Assembly: GCF_001544355.1 (NCBI RefSeq)
Contig: NZ_BCQI01000009.1
Location: forward strand, 34,301 to 98,300
Origin: Alicyclobacillus acidiphilus NBRC 100859
GTDB taxonomy: Bacteria; Bacillota; Bacilli; Alicyclobacillales; Alicyclobacillaceae
Direction of reading: 5' to 3'
Length of the DNA stretch: 64,000 nt
Under the pieces are notes generated by a model. It was not told where the DNA came from. It worked only from the letters and a program-made list of their open reading frames with translations, and ran no database searches. Below are positions 16,709 to 25,637 of the stretch, piece by piece. Each line of letters begins with the position of its first letter. Within the stretch, counting starts at the first letter, position 1. The position numbers and the translations under genes were made by a program.

Positions 16709-17810
16709 CATAAAGATTCAGAAGTTGGTCGCACACATGCTGGATGGAGAACTGGCTCGTCACCCACTCTCGGCACATGCTGCCGATGGTGGGGAGGCTG
16801 GTTCGATCTTGGACGAGGTCCCGCACCCCGCGCGTGAGCACTGCCCGGCTCAGGGATTGACTGGCGGCGTGATCGCCGAAATAGACGGACCATGCCTGCG
16901 CGAAGTTGCTTGGTTGAACCAACCCGAAATAGCCGTGGGTTCCAGCCGCAATCACCGGTTTTCCGCACGACATGGCTTCGAGCGCCACGCGTCCGGTTCC
17001 AATGACGCAGTCCGCCGCGGCGTAATATCGCGCAAGTTCCTGCACGTTGCCAACCATGTGGATGAACTTGTGGCCTCGCCAGGCGTTGATCTTGTTTGCG
17101 TATTGGTTCAGCCACACGAATGCGTTTCCGTCGCCTGCGATCACGGCGTGCACCTGCGGGGCAGTCCGCTCGATATCCATCCCCAGCGCGGCCTGAATCG
17201 TCGTCTTGGCAATCGAGCCTTTCTCCCAGGCGAGTCGGCCGGCGTTGAGCACGACGAAGGCATCGTCGGGGATGTCCAATTTTTCTCGAATCGAATGGCC
17301 GTCCATTGGCCGGAACTCGTCGACGTCAATGCCATTGGGGATCAGGGTGGCGGCAAACCCCAGCTTCTGGACATACGCGTGCACAGGCGCGCTCACGGAT
17401 ATGATTGCTGCGGATTGTCCCAACACGTGTCGCAAGGCCTGTGGGTCGTAGTACGTTCCATGGACGGAAAAAACGAGTGGGATATTCAGTTCTCTGCCGA
17501 CATCCGCCGCGATACTGGCCGACGTTGTCTGATGTCCATGAAGCAACGAAATGCGTTCTCTTCTGCAAATATCGGCGAGTTCCCGCGAGATGGTCCGACG
17601 TGCGTCTGGATGGATCCAGTTCGCCGCGAGTGACGGAAGTTCGTACACCGTGACGCCGGATTGTTGGATTCGTTCCATAAACGGACCGTTTCCAGAAGCA
17701 ATCACGACGTGTATTCCCCGTTTGACGAGTTCTTTGGCTACTGACAGGACGTACGTTTCCGTTCCGCCGAAATTCAGTTGATCCAAGAGCATCAAAATGG
17801 AAACATCCAT
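16686..17810 (-). CDS. GT4-family glycosyltransferase
   Basis: A 374-residue GT-B enzyme, paralogous to the one at 10930-12054 (same length; shared LLDQLNFGGTETY, LLHGHQTTSAS, FSVHGTYYDPQALRHVL and VIGTGRVALEAMSCGKPVIAAGTHG). ATG at 17810 is preferred because GAGGGGTG lies about 6 nt upstream; GTG at 17819 would overlap that site. Its 3' end overlaps the end of the RmlD-like gene by 23 bp. It probably acts in the same surface-glycan pathway. Donor specificity is not evident. Confidence 0.87.
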   Translation of the reverse strand: MDVSILMLLDQLNFGGTETYVLSVAKELVKRGIHVVIASGNGPFMERIQQSGVTVYELPSLAANWIHPDARRTISRELADICRRERISLLHGHQTTSASIAADVGRELNIPLVFSVHGTYYDPQALRHVLGQSAAIISVSAPVHAYVQKLGFAATLIPNGIDVDEFRPMDGHSIREKLDIPDDAFVVLNAGRLAWEKGSIAKTTIQAALGMDIERTAPQVHAVIAGDGNAFVWLNQYANKINAWRGHKFIHMVGNVQELARYYAAADCVIGTGRVALEAMSCGKPVIAAGTHGYFGLVQPSNFAQAWSVYFGDHAASQSLSRAVLTRGVRDLVQDRTSLPTIGSMCREWVTSQFSIQHVCDQLLNLYVNAVPAT

Positions 17811-18066
17811 CCATATCACCCCTCATATCGTTACCCAATCGAGCAAATGGGTTTTGTCTCACTTCTCTACGCTATTCACTCGAAGCTCAGATGCTTAGGG
17901 CAATCACGCATTTGATGAAGAAAGAATGAAGAAAGATGGAAGTTTTGGCGGCGTTTGTCCCTCGCGATAAAAACCTATTTATGTCCACAGGTGGTTGTTT
18001 GTCCGAACGAATCCGATGTACAAGTTCATATCGTGGTGACAAATACGAAGAAAGGAATGATTCCTG

Positions 18067-18465
18067 ATGGCTCGTCTTGGGTTACCTGGGAGTACACCTG
18101 CTGAGAGAGCGCAAGTGCTCGTTGAAGCAATCCAGAGCGCTCTCGCCAATGTCAACACCACCAACACAACCAGCGCAACCAACTCGTCGCTGACGACCGC
18201 GACTGCGCAATTGAGTTCCGACGGCGTGGTCGGCAACATCGTATCGACGGTTGAATCGTTATTGTTTCCGTCCAGCACGCCGAGCACCATCCGGGGAGTT
18301 CTCCTTGGGCTGTTGAACCGAACGGTGACCATTGTCACGCCGTTTGACTCGGTTACTGGAACGTTGATTGCCGTCCAACGCGACTACGCTGTTCTCGTCA
18401 ACGCCGCTGGCCAAACGGTCCTGATTCCGTTTAACAATATCGAGTCCGTTTCGACAGCCGCGTAA
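18067..18465 (+). CDS. DUF2642-type putative spore-coat protein
   Basis: 132 residues. The C-terminal ~55 residues (LNRTVTIVTPFDSVTGTLIA, then DYAVLVNAAGQTVLIPFNNIESV) look like the small Sm-like beta domain of DUF2642 proteins, which in Bacillus are linked to the spore coat. The N-terminal half is a Thr/Ser/Asn-rich linker. The preceding 250 bp hold AT-rich sequence but no promoter I can assign. The next gene encodes a second, shorter protein of the same type, so the two are probably co-expressed. The coat role is inference from family. Confidence 0.65.
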   Translation: MARLGLPGSTPAERAQVLVEAIQSALANVNTTNTTSATNSSLTTATAQLSSDGVVGNIVSTVESLLFPSSTPSTIRGVLLGLLNRTVTIVTPFDSVTGTLIAVQRDYAVLVNAAGQTVLIPFNNIESVSTAA

Positions 18466-18508
18466 ACGCGTTGCGTGAATAGTTCATTTGAGAAAGGAGC
18501 GGTCAAGC

Positions 18509-18721
18509 ATGGCCTTTGCAAACACATTTGTCGGTGAACTGAACCGTCTCGTCGGAAGAACGGTCGAAATCGCCTATGACAATATGCTTCTTTCAGGGGT
18601 GATCGCCTCTGCGCGAGGAATGATTCTGACGGTTATCCCTTCGGGCAGTTACTACACCCCGTCTGGTCAAGTGACCTTCATCAATATCAATGCCATCGAT
18701 TTTGTGCAAGTGATGAGCTAA
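18509..18721 (+). CDS. Small DUF2642-like putative spore-coat protein
   Basis: 70 residues from ATG at 18509 with AAAGGAG about 9 nt upstream. LVGRTVEIAYDNMLLSGVIA, then GMILTVIPSG and VTFININAIDFVQV, forms a compact beta domain like the C-terminal half of the preceding gene, so the pair probably descends from one ancestor. No signal peptide or membrane helix is present. The function is unproven. Confidence 0.62.
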   Translation: MAFANTFVGELNRLVGRTVEIAYDNMLLSGVIASARGMILTVIPSGSYYTPSGQVTFININAIDFVQVMS

Positions 18722-18728
18722 ACTCTGC

Positions 18729-18759
18729 CGGGCGGCGCAGCGCTGTGCTTCGCCGCCCG
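18729..18759 (+). terminator. Strong GC hairpin just before the next ribosome site
   Basis: Arms CGGGCGGCG (18729-18737) and CGCCGCCCG (18751-18759) are a perfect 9-bp match with a 13-nt loop. No T-run follows, and GGGAGG of the next gene starts 7 nt later. It may limit read-through or protect the 3' end of the coat-gene transcript. Confidence 0.5.
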
Positions 18760-18777
18760 ACCTTTGGGAGGAACGCC

Positions 18778-20076
18778 ATGCGGATTCACGTTGTGCTTTG
18801 CCCGTATTCCACGGGATTCGGAATCACTCGAGCGTTTGAATCGTTGAACAGGTGCGGCTCCTCGATGGTCGATATCACGATGCTTCGAAGCGATAGACAG
18901 CCGTACATCGATATCGATCCCAGTGGACCACTCGGCCGTGCTGGCTGGCCGCGGACGACGGTATCCACGCTGAGCGAAGCGTTGAATGGTCGCGAGTATG
19001 GCGACGACGATGTCCACCTGTTTCTCTACGATCACGATTATCTCTCAGGTGATTTGGGAGCCCTGCGGTTGGACCTAGCCCAAACGTATCGCGTGATCGC
19101 CAGCCCGTATTCTGTCGCGAGCGAGTCATTCGCGCGTCCCTTTCTCATTCACAGCAAGAGTCTCTCTGAACGATGGGGGAATCTCGACTCCCTTCTGGCG
19201 ATGGACCCGGAAGCGGCCATCGTAGCGGTCATGCAACGGTTCCCTGCGGATCAGGTGACCACATTGTCGCTGCCAGCCGTGAAACAGACGCGCAAACTGA
19301 ACGATAGATTCCGCGCGGAGTATCTGCGTTCCTTGGCGGGCCAAATCCCTGCGCCCGCGTCGGGAGCATCCGTGCCGTCCATCGCGGTCATTCTCGCAAA
19401 CTACAATATGGCCCGCTATCTGCCCATGGCGCTCGCTTCACTTGGCAGCCAATCCGTGCCTGCAAGCGAAATTTGGCTGGTGGACGACGGATCGACCGAC
19501 GCTTCGCCAACGATCTTGCAAGAGTGGGCCAATCAACACGGGGCTGGCTTTTTTGGCGGTGGCGGGAACGAAGGCAAGGCCCGTAGGCTCAATGCCGCAC
19601 TGCCGCAGATGCAGGCAGACTTCGTGCTAGAGTTGGACGCAGACGATTGGATCGATCCAAACGCCGTTGCGACCATTCAAAGCTGTCTCGCGGCTCTGCC
19701 GGCAGAGGCGAATCTCTTGTATGGCAACTTGCGAACATGGAGAGAGGGTCTTCATGGGAAGTATCGAGGCACAGGCGTTCACAGAGGGTATCCAATCGAC
19801 GATGTCTCTGCGCTTCTCCGCTATCCGTTGCCGCTTGGGCCGAGGATATACCGCACGCAGTCGCTGAAAGCCATTGGCGGTTTTCCTGTGTCGTCGTTTG
19901 CGGATGGCCGCTTGTACGAAGACGTCCTTGCTGTCTCGCGCCTGATGGCCCACGGCCGTATCCAGTACGCCGACTTCACGGTCTACAACACGCTCGCGCA
20001 CGCAGGCAGCATCACGAGACGAAACCAAGGCATGTGGCACCATTTTCTGCGCGCGGAATTTCCGATGTACACTTGA
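18778..20076 (+). CDS. Two-part protein: unknown N-terminal domain plus GT2 glycosyltransferase
   Basis: 432 residues from ATG at 18778, with GGGAGG 6 nt upstream. Residues 1-195 (MRIHVVLCPYSTGFGITRAFE onward) are an unrecognised domain, with a glycine-containing start that resembles a CgeB/GT-B half. From about residue 200 a standard GT2 follows: PSIAVILANYNMARYLPMAL, EIWLVDDGSTDASPTIL and DFVLELDADDWIDPNAV. The C-terminal region has the expected R-x-Q/W-type acceptor block. Its position directly after two coat-type genes suggests glycosylation of the spore surface, which is an inference from context. Confidence 0.75.
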   Translation: MRIHVVLCPYSTGFGITRAFESLNRCGSSMVDITMLRSDRQPYIDIDPSGPLGRAGWPRTTVSTLSEALNGREYGDDDVHLFLYDHDYLSGDLGALRLDLAQTYRVIASPYSVASESFARPFLIHSKSLSERWGNLDSLLAMDPEAAIVAVMQRFPADQVTTLSLPAVKQTRKLNDRFRAEYLRSLAGQIPAPASGASVPSIAVILANYNMARYLPMALASLGSQSVPASEIWLVDDGSTDASPTILQEWANQHGAGFFGGGGNEGKARRLNAALPQMQADFVLELDADDWIDPNAVATIQSCLAALPAEANLLYGNLRTWREGLHGKYRGTGVHRGYPIDDVSALLRYPLPLGPRIYRTQSLKAIGGFPVSSFADGRLYEDVLAVSRLMAHGRIQYADFTVYNTLAHAGSITRRNQGMWHHFLRAEFPMYT

Positions 20077-20103
20077 CTGTATTCGACGAATCCGCTTCGT
20101 ATT

Positions 20104-20132
20104 TTGGCATTGTACTATGGATGCGTTAAACT
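20104..20132 (+). promoter_or_regulatory. Candidate vegetative promoter for the aldo/keto reductase
   Basis: TTGGCA (20104-20109) and TAAACT (20127-20132) are separated by 17 bp and lie about 45 bp before the start codon at 20178. Confidence 0.45.
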
Positions 20133-20177
20133 AGATACGTAGCACTAACCATTTGTAAGCGATTCGGAGGGATACAT

Positions 20178-21053
20178 ATGTCAGTGGAAAAGATGTCGGC
20201 CAAGCTTTCTGGCACGTTTACCATCGGCGGGGATTTGACCGTCAATCGTCTCGGTTACGGCGCGATGCAGTTGACCGGGCCAGGGGTTTGGGGAGACCCG
20301 CGCGATCCCGACGAAGCCGTGCGCGTCCTGCGGCGAGCTGTCGAACTCGATGTCACCTTCATCGACACGGCCGACTCGTACGGACCTTTTGTCTCGGAAA
20401 TGCTAATCAAAAAAGCCCTTCATCCGTATCCCAAAGATTTGGTCATCGCGACCAAGGCCGGCCTTACCCGATCCGGCCCGGACGACTGGCGCCCTGTCGG
20501 CCGGCCGGAGTATCTCCGTCAGCAGGTCCATCTCAGCTTGCGTCACCTTGGACTGGAGCGGATCGATCTGCTGCAGTTGCATCGCATCGACCCGAAAGTG
20601 CCGCTGGAGGAGCAAATTGGCGAGCTGAAGCTGCTCCAGGATGAGGGCAAGATTCGTCACATTGGCTTGAGCGAGGTCAGCGTCGAGGAAATTGAGGCGG
20701 CGAACAAGATTGCGAAGATCGTCTCCGTCCAAAACCTGTACAACTTGGCCAAGCGCGACGCGGAGCCGGTTTTGCAGTACTGCGAACAGCATCAGATCGC
20801 CTTCATCCCCTGGTTCCCACTGGCGACTGGGCAGTTGGCGAAGCCAGGCGGCCCGCTTGACGAGATGGCCAATCGCCTAGGCGCGAAGCCGTCGCAACTG
20901 GCCTTGGCTTGGTTGTTGAAGCGTTCGCCCGTGATGCTCCCGATTCCTGGGACGTCGTCGGTTGCCCACCTGGAAGAAAACATGACGGCGGCTGGGATCT
21001 CGCTGAGCGACGCGGACTTCCAAACGCTGACCGAAATCGGTTCCGCCAAGTAA
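20178..21053 (+). CDS. Aldo/keto reductase
   Basis: A 291-residue NADPH-dependent (beta/alpha)8 barrel oxidoreductase. GGAGG at 20166-20170 sets ATG at 20178. The catalytic tetrad is visible: Asp and Tyr in [10 protein letters not shown], Lys in VIATKAGL, and His in LLQLHRID. The C-terminal cofactor loop [14 protein letters not shown] is typical of the YajO/Tas-like branch. The substrate is unknown. It stands alone between the glycan island and the convergent DeoR gene, 25 bp away. Confidence 0.9.
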   Translation: MSVEKMSAKLSGTFTIGGDLTVNRLGYGAMQLTGPGVWGDPRDPDEAVRVLRRAVELDVTFIDTADSYGPFVSEMLIKKALHPYPKDLVIATKAGLTRSGPDDWRPVGRPEYLRQQVHLSLRHLGLERIDLLQLHRIDPKVPLEEQIGELKLLQDEGKIRHIGLSEVSVEEIEAANKIAKIVSVQNLYNLAKRDAEPVLQYCEQHQIAFIPWFPLATGQLAKPGGPLDEMANRLGAKPSQLALAWLLKRSPVMLPIPGTSSVAHLEENMTAAGISLSDADFQTLTEIGSAK

Positions 21054-21078
21054 CGCTCGACTCCAACGTCGATTCCAA

Positions 21079-21870
21079 TCAGGATAAACGGGTGGCGGAG
21101 CGCGTCGGCGCGATCATGACTTCGATGCCCATTTCGACAAGTCGATTGCGGACCGAGTCGTGAATGGCGTCGTCCGTCACCAGGACGTCCATTGCCGTCA
21201 ATTCGCCGATCACGGAGAACGCGCGGACTCCAATCTTACTGGTGTCGGCAAGCACGACCACTTGACTGGCCGACGCCATCATCCGTTTGCGGACTCGCAC
21301 TTCAAAGTCGTTGTAATCGGTCAGCCCTCTGTCGAACGAGATGCCGCCCGTCGCGATGAAGGCGCGATCGGCGTGAAACTGCGACAACGCCTCTTCCGCC
21401 AAATACCCGGTGAGATAGGGTTCGTCGCTTTGCAGATCGCCGCCGGTCAAGATCACGCGGGCATCCGTCGACTGCTTGAGGCGATTGGCCGCGAGCAAGG
21501 AGGGCGTCACGACGGTCAGGCGCTCTTTGCCAGCGAGACAATTGGCGAAGGCGAGCGCAGTCGTGCCGACGTCGATGAAGAGGGTGTCACCGTCCTGCAC
21601 GAGCGTTGCGGCGAGACGGCCGATGGCCTGCTTTTCCGCGGTGCGGTGCACCTCTCTGTCCTGGTAGAGCCGCGCTGTTTCTTTCGCGTCCGTCACGGCC
21701 CCGCCGTACACACGCCGCAGCAGGCCCTGTGACTCCAGGACTTCCAAGTCGCGTCGGATCGTCTCGCCCGAGACCTGAAGATGTTTGGCCAATTCCACAA
21801 CGCGAACGGACGATTCGCGCGCCAACAGATCCATGATCCACCGTTGTCTCTCTGCAGCAAGCAATGTCAT
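21079..21870 (-). CDS. DeoR-family transcriptional regulator
   Basis: A 263-residue DeoR/GlpR-type repressor with an N-terminal helix-turn-helix (ERQRWIMDLLARESSVRVVE then HLQVSGETIRRDLEVLE) and a C-terminal phosphosugar-sensing domain (DTLFIDVGTTALAFA, VVTPSLLAANRL, ILTGGDLQ, ATGGISFDRGLTDYNDFEV). DeoR proteins usually respond to a phosphorylated sugar or polyol. It is last in a seven-gene minus-strand unit with an ABC importer, an alkaline-phosphatase-fold enzyme and a PHP phosphatase, so it probably controls that unit and senses a product of it. Confidence 0.88.
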   Translation of the reverse strand: MTLLAAERQRWIMDLLARESSVRVVELAKHLQVSGETIRRDLEVLESQGLLRRVYGGAVTDAKETARLYQDREVHRTAEKQAIGRLAATLVQDGDTLFIDVGTTALAFANCLAGKERLTVVTPSLLAANRLKQSTDARVILTGGDLQSDEPYLTGYLAEEALSQFHADRAFIATGGISFDRGLTDYNDFEVRVRKRMMASASQVVVLADTSKIGVRAFSVIGELTAMDVLVTDDAIHDSVRNRLVEMGIEVMIAPTRSATRLS

Positions 21871-21934
21871 CCCGCCTTCTGTCCGATTCCGAGCAAGCCT
21901 ATTGTGACCATCCTACCATATGACCAGGCCCACA

Positions 21935-22783
21935 TTACCAAGTGAGAAACGTCTCGAGACCTTTGCCGACATCTCCAGGCGCGTGTGCGTCGCTGCCAAA
22001 CACGCAGAGGGTTCCTTGACGCCTGCACGCCTCGACGAACCATGGCTCGACGTAGGGCTTGCCGCACGAGGGCTTGCGAAGTCCGGCCAGATTGACATCG
22101 ACGCCGACGCCCGTGGCGGCCAGCGAAGGCAGCAACCGCTCCTGGCGCTCCCGCATCGCGCCTTCGTCCATCTCCGGCAGATCGAGCCGGAATTTCTCAA
22201 TCAGGTTGATGTGGCCGACGCGCGTCGGCATCGGCAGCGTCGACGCGAAGCGGATAGCTTGCTCGACGTGATCGTAGTAGGCGTGAAGCAGCGAGCCCAT
22301 CGATCCGTAGTGGGCGAGGAGCCCTTCGGCGACGTCCTGCGCGGTGTGGTCGACGCAACGCATGCCGCCTTGTCCAGGCAGGAAGTGCACGGAGACGACG
22401 GCCTCGTCCATCACGTGCCGATACTGGCTGACGAGATCGTACGTAAACGATTCAGCGCCAGGCAGGTAGTCGAGTTCCAATCCGCAGCGGATGTTGATCC
22501 GCTCTCGATATTGGTCCTTGCATCTCTGCACGGCGGCGAAATAATCCTCCAGGCGGGAAGGCTGCATGGCGAGCTGGGACTGGAGGTCCGCATCCGCGAG
22601 CCAGCCGGCAGGCAGCGGCGGATGTTCGGTGACGCTGTAGCGGGTCAATCCCAATTCGCAAGCTCGCAGAATGTACGATTCGAGCAGAGAACCGTCGCCG
22701 TGTGGGCAAAATTGTGTATGTGTGTGGCCGTCCCAACTGAGGGCGCTTTCGCCGTGCTCGTCAGGCTTCAGTTCTTCATGCAT
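21935..22783 (-). CDS. PHP-domain phosphoesterase, histidinol-phosphatase-like
   Basis: 282 residues. ATG at 22783 follows GGAG; an open frame continues upstream but leaves the family. Metal-ligand motifs of the PHP fold appear in order: DGHTHTQFCPHG, SVTEHPP, IRCGLELDYLPG, VVSVHFLP, VGHINLIEKF and FGSDAHAPGDVG. The match is to HisK/YtvP-type histidinol-phosphate phosphatases. The operon (ABC importer, phosphodiesterase-type enzyme, DeoR) suggests it removes phosphate from an imported or processed compound rather than acting in histidine synthesis. Confidence 0.82.
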   Translation of the reverse strand: MHEELKPDEHGESALSWDGHTHTQFCPHGDGSLLESYILRACELGLTRYSVTEHPPLPAGWLADADLQSQLAMQPSRLEDYFAAVQRCKDQYRERINIRCGLELDYLPGAESFTYDLVSQYRHVMDEAVVSVHFLPGQGGMRCVDHTAQDVAEGLLAHYGSMGSLLHAYYDHVEQAIRFASTLPMPTRVGHINLIEKFRLDLPEMDEGAMRERQERLLPSLAATGVGVDVNLAGLRKPSCGKPYVEPWFVEACRRQGTLCVFGSDAHAPGDVGKGLETFLTW

Positions 22784-22833
22784 GCGTCGACACTCCATTC
22801 GGTCTTGGGGACTAGGTGCTCTTCGAGACGAGT

Positions 22834-23889
22834 TCATTGAGATTCCGCACGTTTTGGCGGAATCATGTTTACATACACTTCCGCGCCATTCGTCAGCCAA
22901 CCTGCTTGTGACGACAAAATATCCGCCACGATCTCGGTGTCGCCGGCACGCAGGTGAACGTTTGTCAGTGCGCCAGAGAATGACAGGTGTGTAACCCGCG
23001 CAGGGATTTGGCCAGGGTTCTGCGTGGGAGAGACCTGCACGCTCTCAGGCCGCGCGAACAGCGTCACGGTATCGCCCGCCGACCAGCTTTGGTTGACAGG
23101 GTGCGGCCACTCCATCAGAACGCCGTTCCAGTCGACGACGACGCTGTCGGACGAAACGGCCCGGACGGTCGCTTGTAACGCGTTGACGCGGCCGATGAAG
23201 TGAGCTGTAAAAGTCGAGGCCGGCCGATAATAGATGTCGGCAGGCGTGCCAACCTGCTCGATACGGCCCGCGTTCATGACGACGACGCGATCGCTCAGCT
23301 CCAACGCCTCTTCCTGGTCATGCGTCACCATGAGCGTCGTCACGCCTGTCGTCCGCTGGACGTCCTTGAGGAAGGAGCGCAGCCCTTGGCGGACCTTCGC
23401 GTCGAGGGCGGACAGCGGTTCGTCAAGCAGCAAGAGCGGTGGATGGAAGGCAAGCGCGCGGGCCAAGGCCGTTCGTTGGCGTTCGCCCCCGCTCAGGCTG
23501 TCCGGGTGAAACCGGGCGCGATGCGAGAGTCCGACGAGTTCCAGCAAGCTGTCGACGCGCTTGCGGATAGCTTCCGCGCGCCACCGGCGAATGCGCAGCG
23601 GAAACGCGATATTGTCCCACGCTGTCATGTTCGGGAACAGCGCGTACGACTGAAACACGAGCCCGATATTGCGGTGCTGCGGAGGCAGCGACGTGACATC
23701 CTGACTCGCGATGTGAATCTGCCCGGCGGATGGTTCCAACAGGCCCGCAATCATTCGCAGCACGGTCGTCTTGCCGCTGCCGCTTGGGCCAAGCAGTGTG
23801 ACAAACTCGGATTCGCCGACATCGAGCGAGAAATCGGAGACGGCCGTGTGCGTGCCAAAATGTTTGGAAAGGTTCGTGACTGACAACAT
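22834..23889 (-). CDS. ABC transporter ATP-binding protein (spermidine/iron/phosphonate-type importer)
   Basis: A 351-residue ATPase with Walker A GPSGSGKT (about 35-42), FQSYALFPNMTAWDNI after the Q-loop, signature LSGGERQR, Walker B LLLLDEP and switch His in MVTHDQEEA. The C-terminal ~110 residues form a TOBE-type regulatory domain. It belongs to the PotA/FbpC/PhnT group. Together with two permeases and a periplasmic-type binding protein upstream it makes a complete importer. The adjacent phosphoesterases point to an organophosphate or phosphonate substrate. Confidence 0.9.
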   Translation of the reverse strand: MLSVTNLSKHFGTHTAVSDFSLDVGESEFVTLLGPSGSGKTTVLRMIAGLLEPSAGQIHIASQDVTSLPPQHRNIGLVFQSYALFPNMTAWDNIAFPLRIRRWRAEAIRKRVDSLLELVGLSHRARFHPDSLSGGERQRTALARALAFHPPLLLLDEPLSALDAKVRQGLRSFLKDVQRTTGVTTLMVTHDQEEALELSDRVVVMNAGRIEQVGTPADIYYRPASTFTAHFIGRVNALQATVRAVSSDSVVVDWNGVLMEWPHPVNQSWSAGDTVTLFARPESVQVSPTQNPGQIPARVTHLSFSGALTNVHLRAGDTEIVADILSSQAGWLTNGAEVYVNMIPPKRAESQ

Positions 23890-24657
23890 CTACTGATACT
23901 CCCTTCGCTTGCGTCCGAACGCACCCATGGCGAGAAACACAAGGAGTGCGGAAATCACGATGGAGAAGACGGCCATCGCGGAGCCTTCCAACGGGGTGTT
24001 GCCGAATGCGACTTGGATATAGACGGGCAGCGTCGTATAACTTCCGCCAGTCGTCAGGTCGGTGATGGTGAACTCGCCAGCCCCCATGCTGAACACGAGA
24101 ATCGAACCATTGACAATGCCTGTGCGCAGGAGGGGAGCCTGGATTTGCAGCAGTGATCGCCAAGCCGAGCTGCCCAGGCTTCGCGCGGCATCGTGATACG
24201 TCTTGGCGTCCATAAGGCGAAGCCGATTGAGAATCGCCTGCACGTAGTACGGCATGCCGAGCAACGTGAACGCGAAGGGGAGCAAGGCGGGCGTGCCGGC
24301 GAGCGCAAGCGGCGGACCGCTGAAAAATTGGACATAGGCCAGACCGAGCACGACGGCCGGAATGACGAACGAAATAAACGAAAACCCTTCAATGACCCGC
24401 AAAATCTGCGGATAGTACATGTAGCCATACCAGATCGCCGGCGTGATCAGGACGATGGCCAACGCCACACTCAGCACCGAAATCACCAATGACTGCAGGC
24501 AGGCGCTCCAGAAGGCGCTGTCCGTGAACAGCTGCGTATACGGCGACACAGAGAAGTTGCCGCCGCCTTCGAAGGTGAACAGGACGAGCCCAAAGACAGG
24601 CAAGGCCATTTGCAGGATAAACAGCGTCAGGATGATCCGGACGAACCATTTATGCAC
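23890..24657 (-). CDS. ABC transporter permease (second subunit)
   Basis: A 255-residue membrane subunit with about six helices and the EAA loop DAARSLGSSAWRSLLQIQAP. GTG at 24657 is preferred because GAGGGGG lies 8 nt upstream; it overlaps the stop of the preceding permease by 8 nt. GTG at 24666 is an alternative. The stop codon is directly followed by the ATPase gene. It pairs with the permease at 24650-25513 to form the pore. Confidence 0.85.
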   Translation of the reverse strand: MHKWFVRIILTLFILQMALPVFGLVLFTFEGGGNFSVSPYTQLFTDSAFWSACLQSLVISVLSVALAIVLITPAIWYGYMYYPQILRVIEGFSFISFVIPAVVLGLAYVQFFSGPPLALAGTPALLPFAFTLLGMPYYVQAILNRLRLMDAKTYHDAARSLGSSAWRSLLQIQAPLLRTGIVNGSILVFSMGAGEFTITDLTTGGSYTTLPVYIQVAFGNTPLEGSAMAVFSIVISALLVFLAMGAFGRKRREYQ

Positions 24658-25513
24658 GTCCTTCACCCCCTCGTTTGTTCGGCCCGGCGATGCGCTGCAT
24701 GGCCAGAAAAACGACGACGGCGAGTCCAAGCACGACCATTTCCAACATGGCCAAGGCGTCGCCCAGGCCCAGGTTCATCGTCACGTTGCCGTCGATCAAA
24801 TAACCGATTTGAATGGGGATGAGATTGATGCTGCCGCCCGCGATGGCGTAGGCCGTCACGTAGGATGAAAACGCGTTGGCGAACAGCAAGGCGAACGTCC
24901 CAACGAGGCTCGGCGTGAGAATGGGCAGAACGACCGCTCGGATGTAACGCCAGATCGATCCGCCGAGTGTGTACACCGCTTCTTCCCATTCGCTGCGGAT
25001 GGAGTGCACGGCAGGTAACAGAAGAATCACCGCGAGCGGCACGAGAAAGGTGGCGTAGACGATCATCAGCCCCGTGGCGGAGGCGAGGTTGAAGCCGAGA
25101 TCGGTCAAATTTTTGCCGAACAAGAACTCGAACACGATGGTCACGAAGCCAGACGTGCCAAGCGTGGCCATGAACGCCACGGCAAGCGGCAGCCCGGCGA
25201 AATTGGCCATGACGCTGGAGACGGCGGTGAGGGTGCTTTGCAGCCAGGTGAGGCGGGATCGCGTCAACGCCCATGTGACGAGACCTCCGCCGACAATGCC
25301 AATCAAGGCGCCTTCCAGCGACAGGAGGCTGGTCGTGGCGAACGCCGACAAATACTGCCCTTGCAACGCGCTTTTGTAGTTGGCGAGGGTGGCGTGCGAA
25401 CCATTTGAGAAGCTGCCAATGACCATACCGATTGCCGGGTATATGGCGAACAAGGCGACAAACGCGAAAATGGGTATGAAGATTGACAAGGAGAGCATGG
25501 ACTTGGATTTCAT
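24650..25513 (-). CDS. ABC transporter permease (first subunit)
   Basis: A 287-residue membrane subunit with about six helices. ATG at 25513 (MKSKSMLSLSIFIPIFAFVA) follows AAAGGAG with 9 nt spacing. The ATPase-contacting EAA loop is EWEEAVYTLGGSIWRYIRAVVLP. It is separated from the binding-protein gene upstream by a strong hairpin, which would let the binding protein be made in excess. Confidence 0.87.
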   Translation of the reverse strand: MKSKSMLSLSIFIPIFAFVALFAIYPAIGMVIGSFSNGSHATLANYKSALQGQYLSAFATTSLLSLEGALIGIVGGGLVTWALTRSRLTWLQSTLTAVSSVMANFAGLPLAVAFMATLGTSGFVTIVFEFLFGKNLTDLGFNLASATGLMIVYATFLVPLAVILLLPAVHSIRSEWEEAVYTLGGSIWRYIRAVVLPILTPSLVGTFALLFANAFSSYVTAYAIAGGSINLIPIQIGYLIDGNVTMNLGLGDALAMLEMVVLGLAVVVFLAMQRIAGPNKRGGEGRA

Positions 25514-25569
25514 CCAGGTGTGTGCTCCTTTCCTTGGTGAATATCGAGCGTCTCGCGCTCGCGCGAGAA

Positions 25570-25605
25570 AGGACAACCTCGCATGCCTATCGACACGCGA
25601 GGTTG
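25570..25605 (-). terminator. Intercistronic hairpin after the binding-protein gene
   Basis: Perfect 11-bp arms GACAACCTCGC (25570-25580) and GCGAGGTTGTC (25595-25605) with a 14-nt loop. There is no strong T-run on the transcribed strand. Such hairpins after binding-protein genes stabilise the upstream message or attenuate the rest of the operon. Confidence 0.65.
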
Positions 25606-25637
25606 TCGGGGTAGTGGAAGAACGTGTTGTCCAGGGC

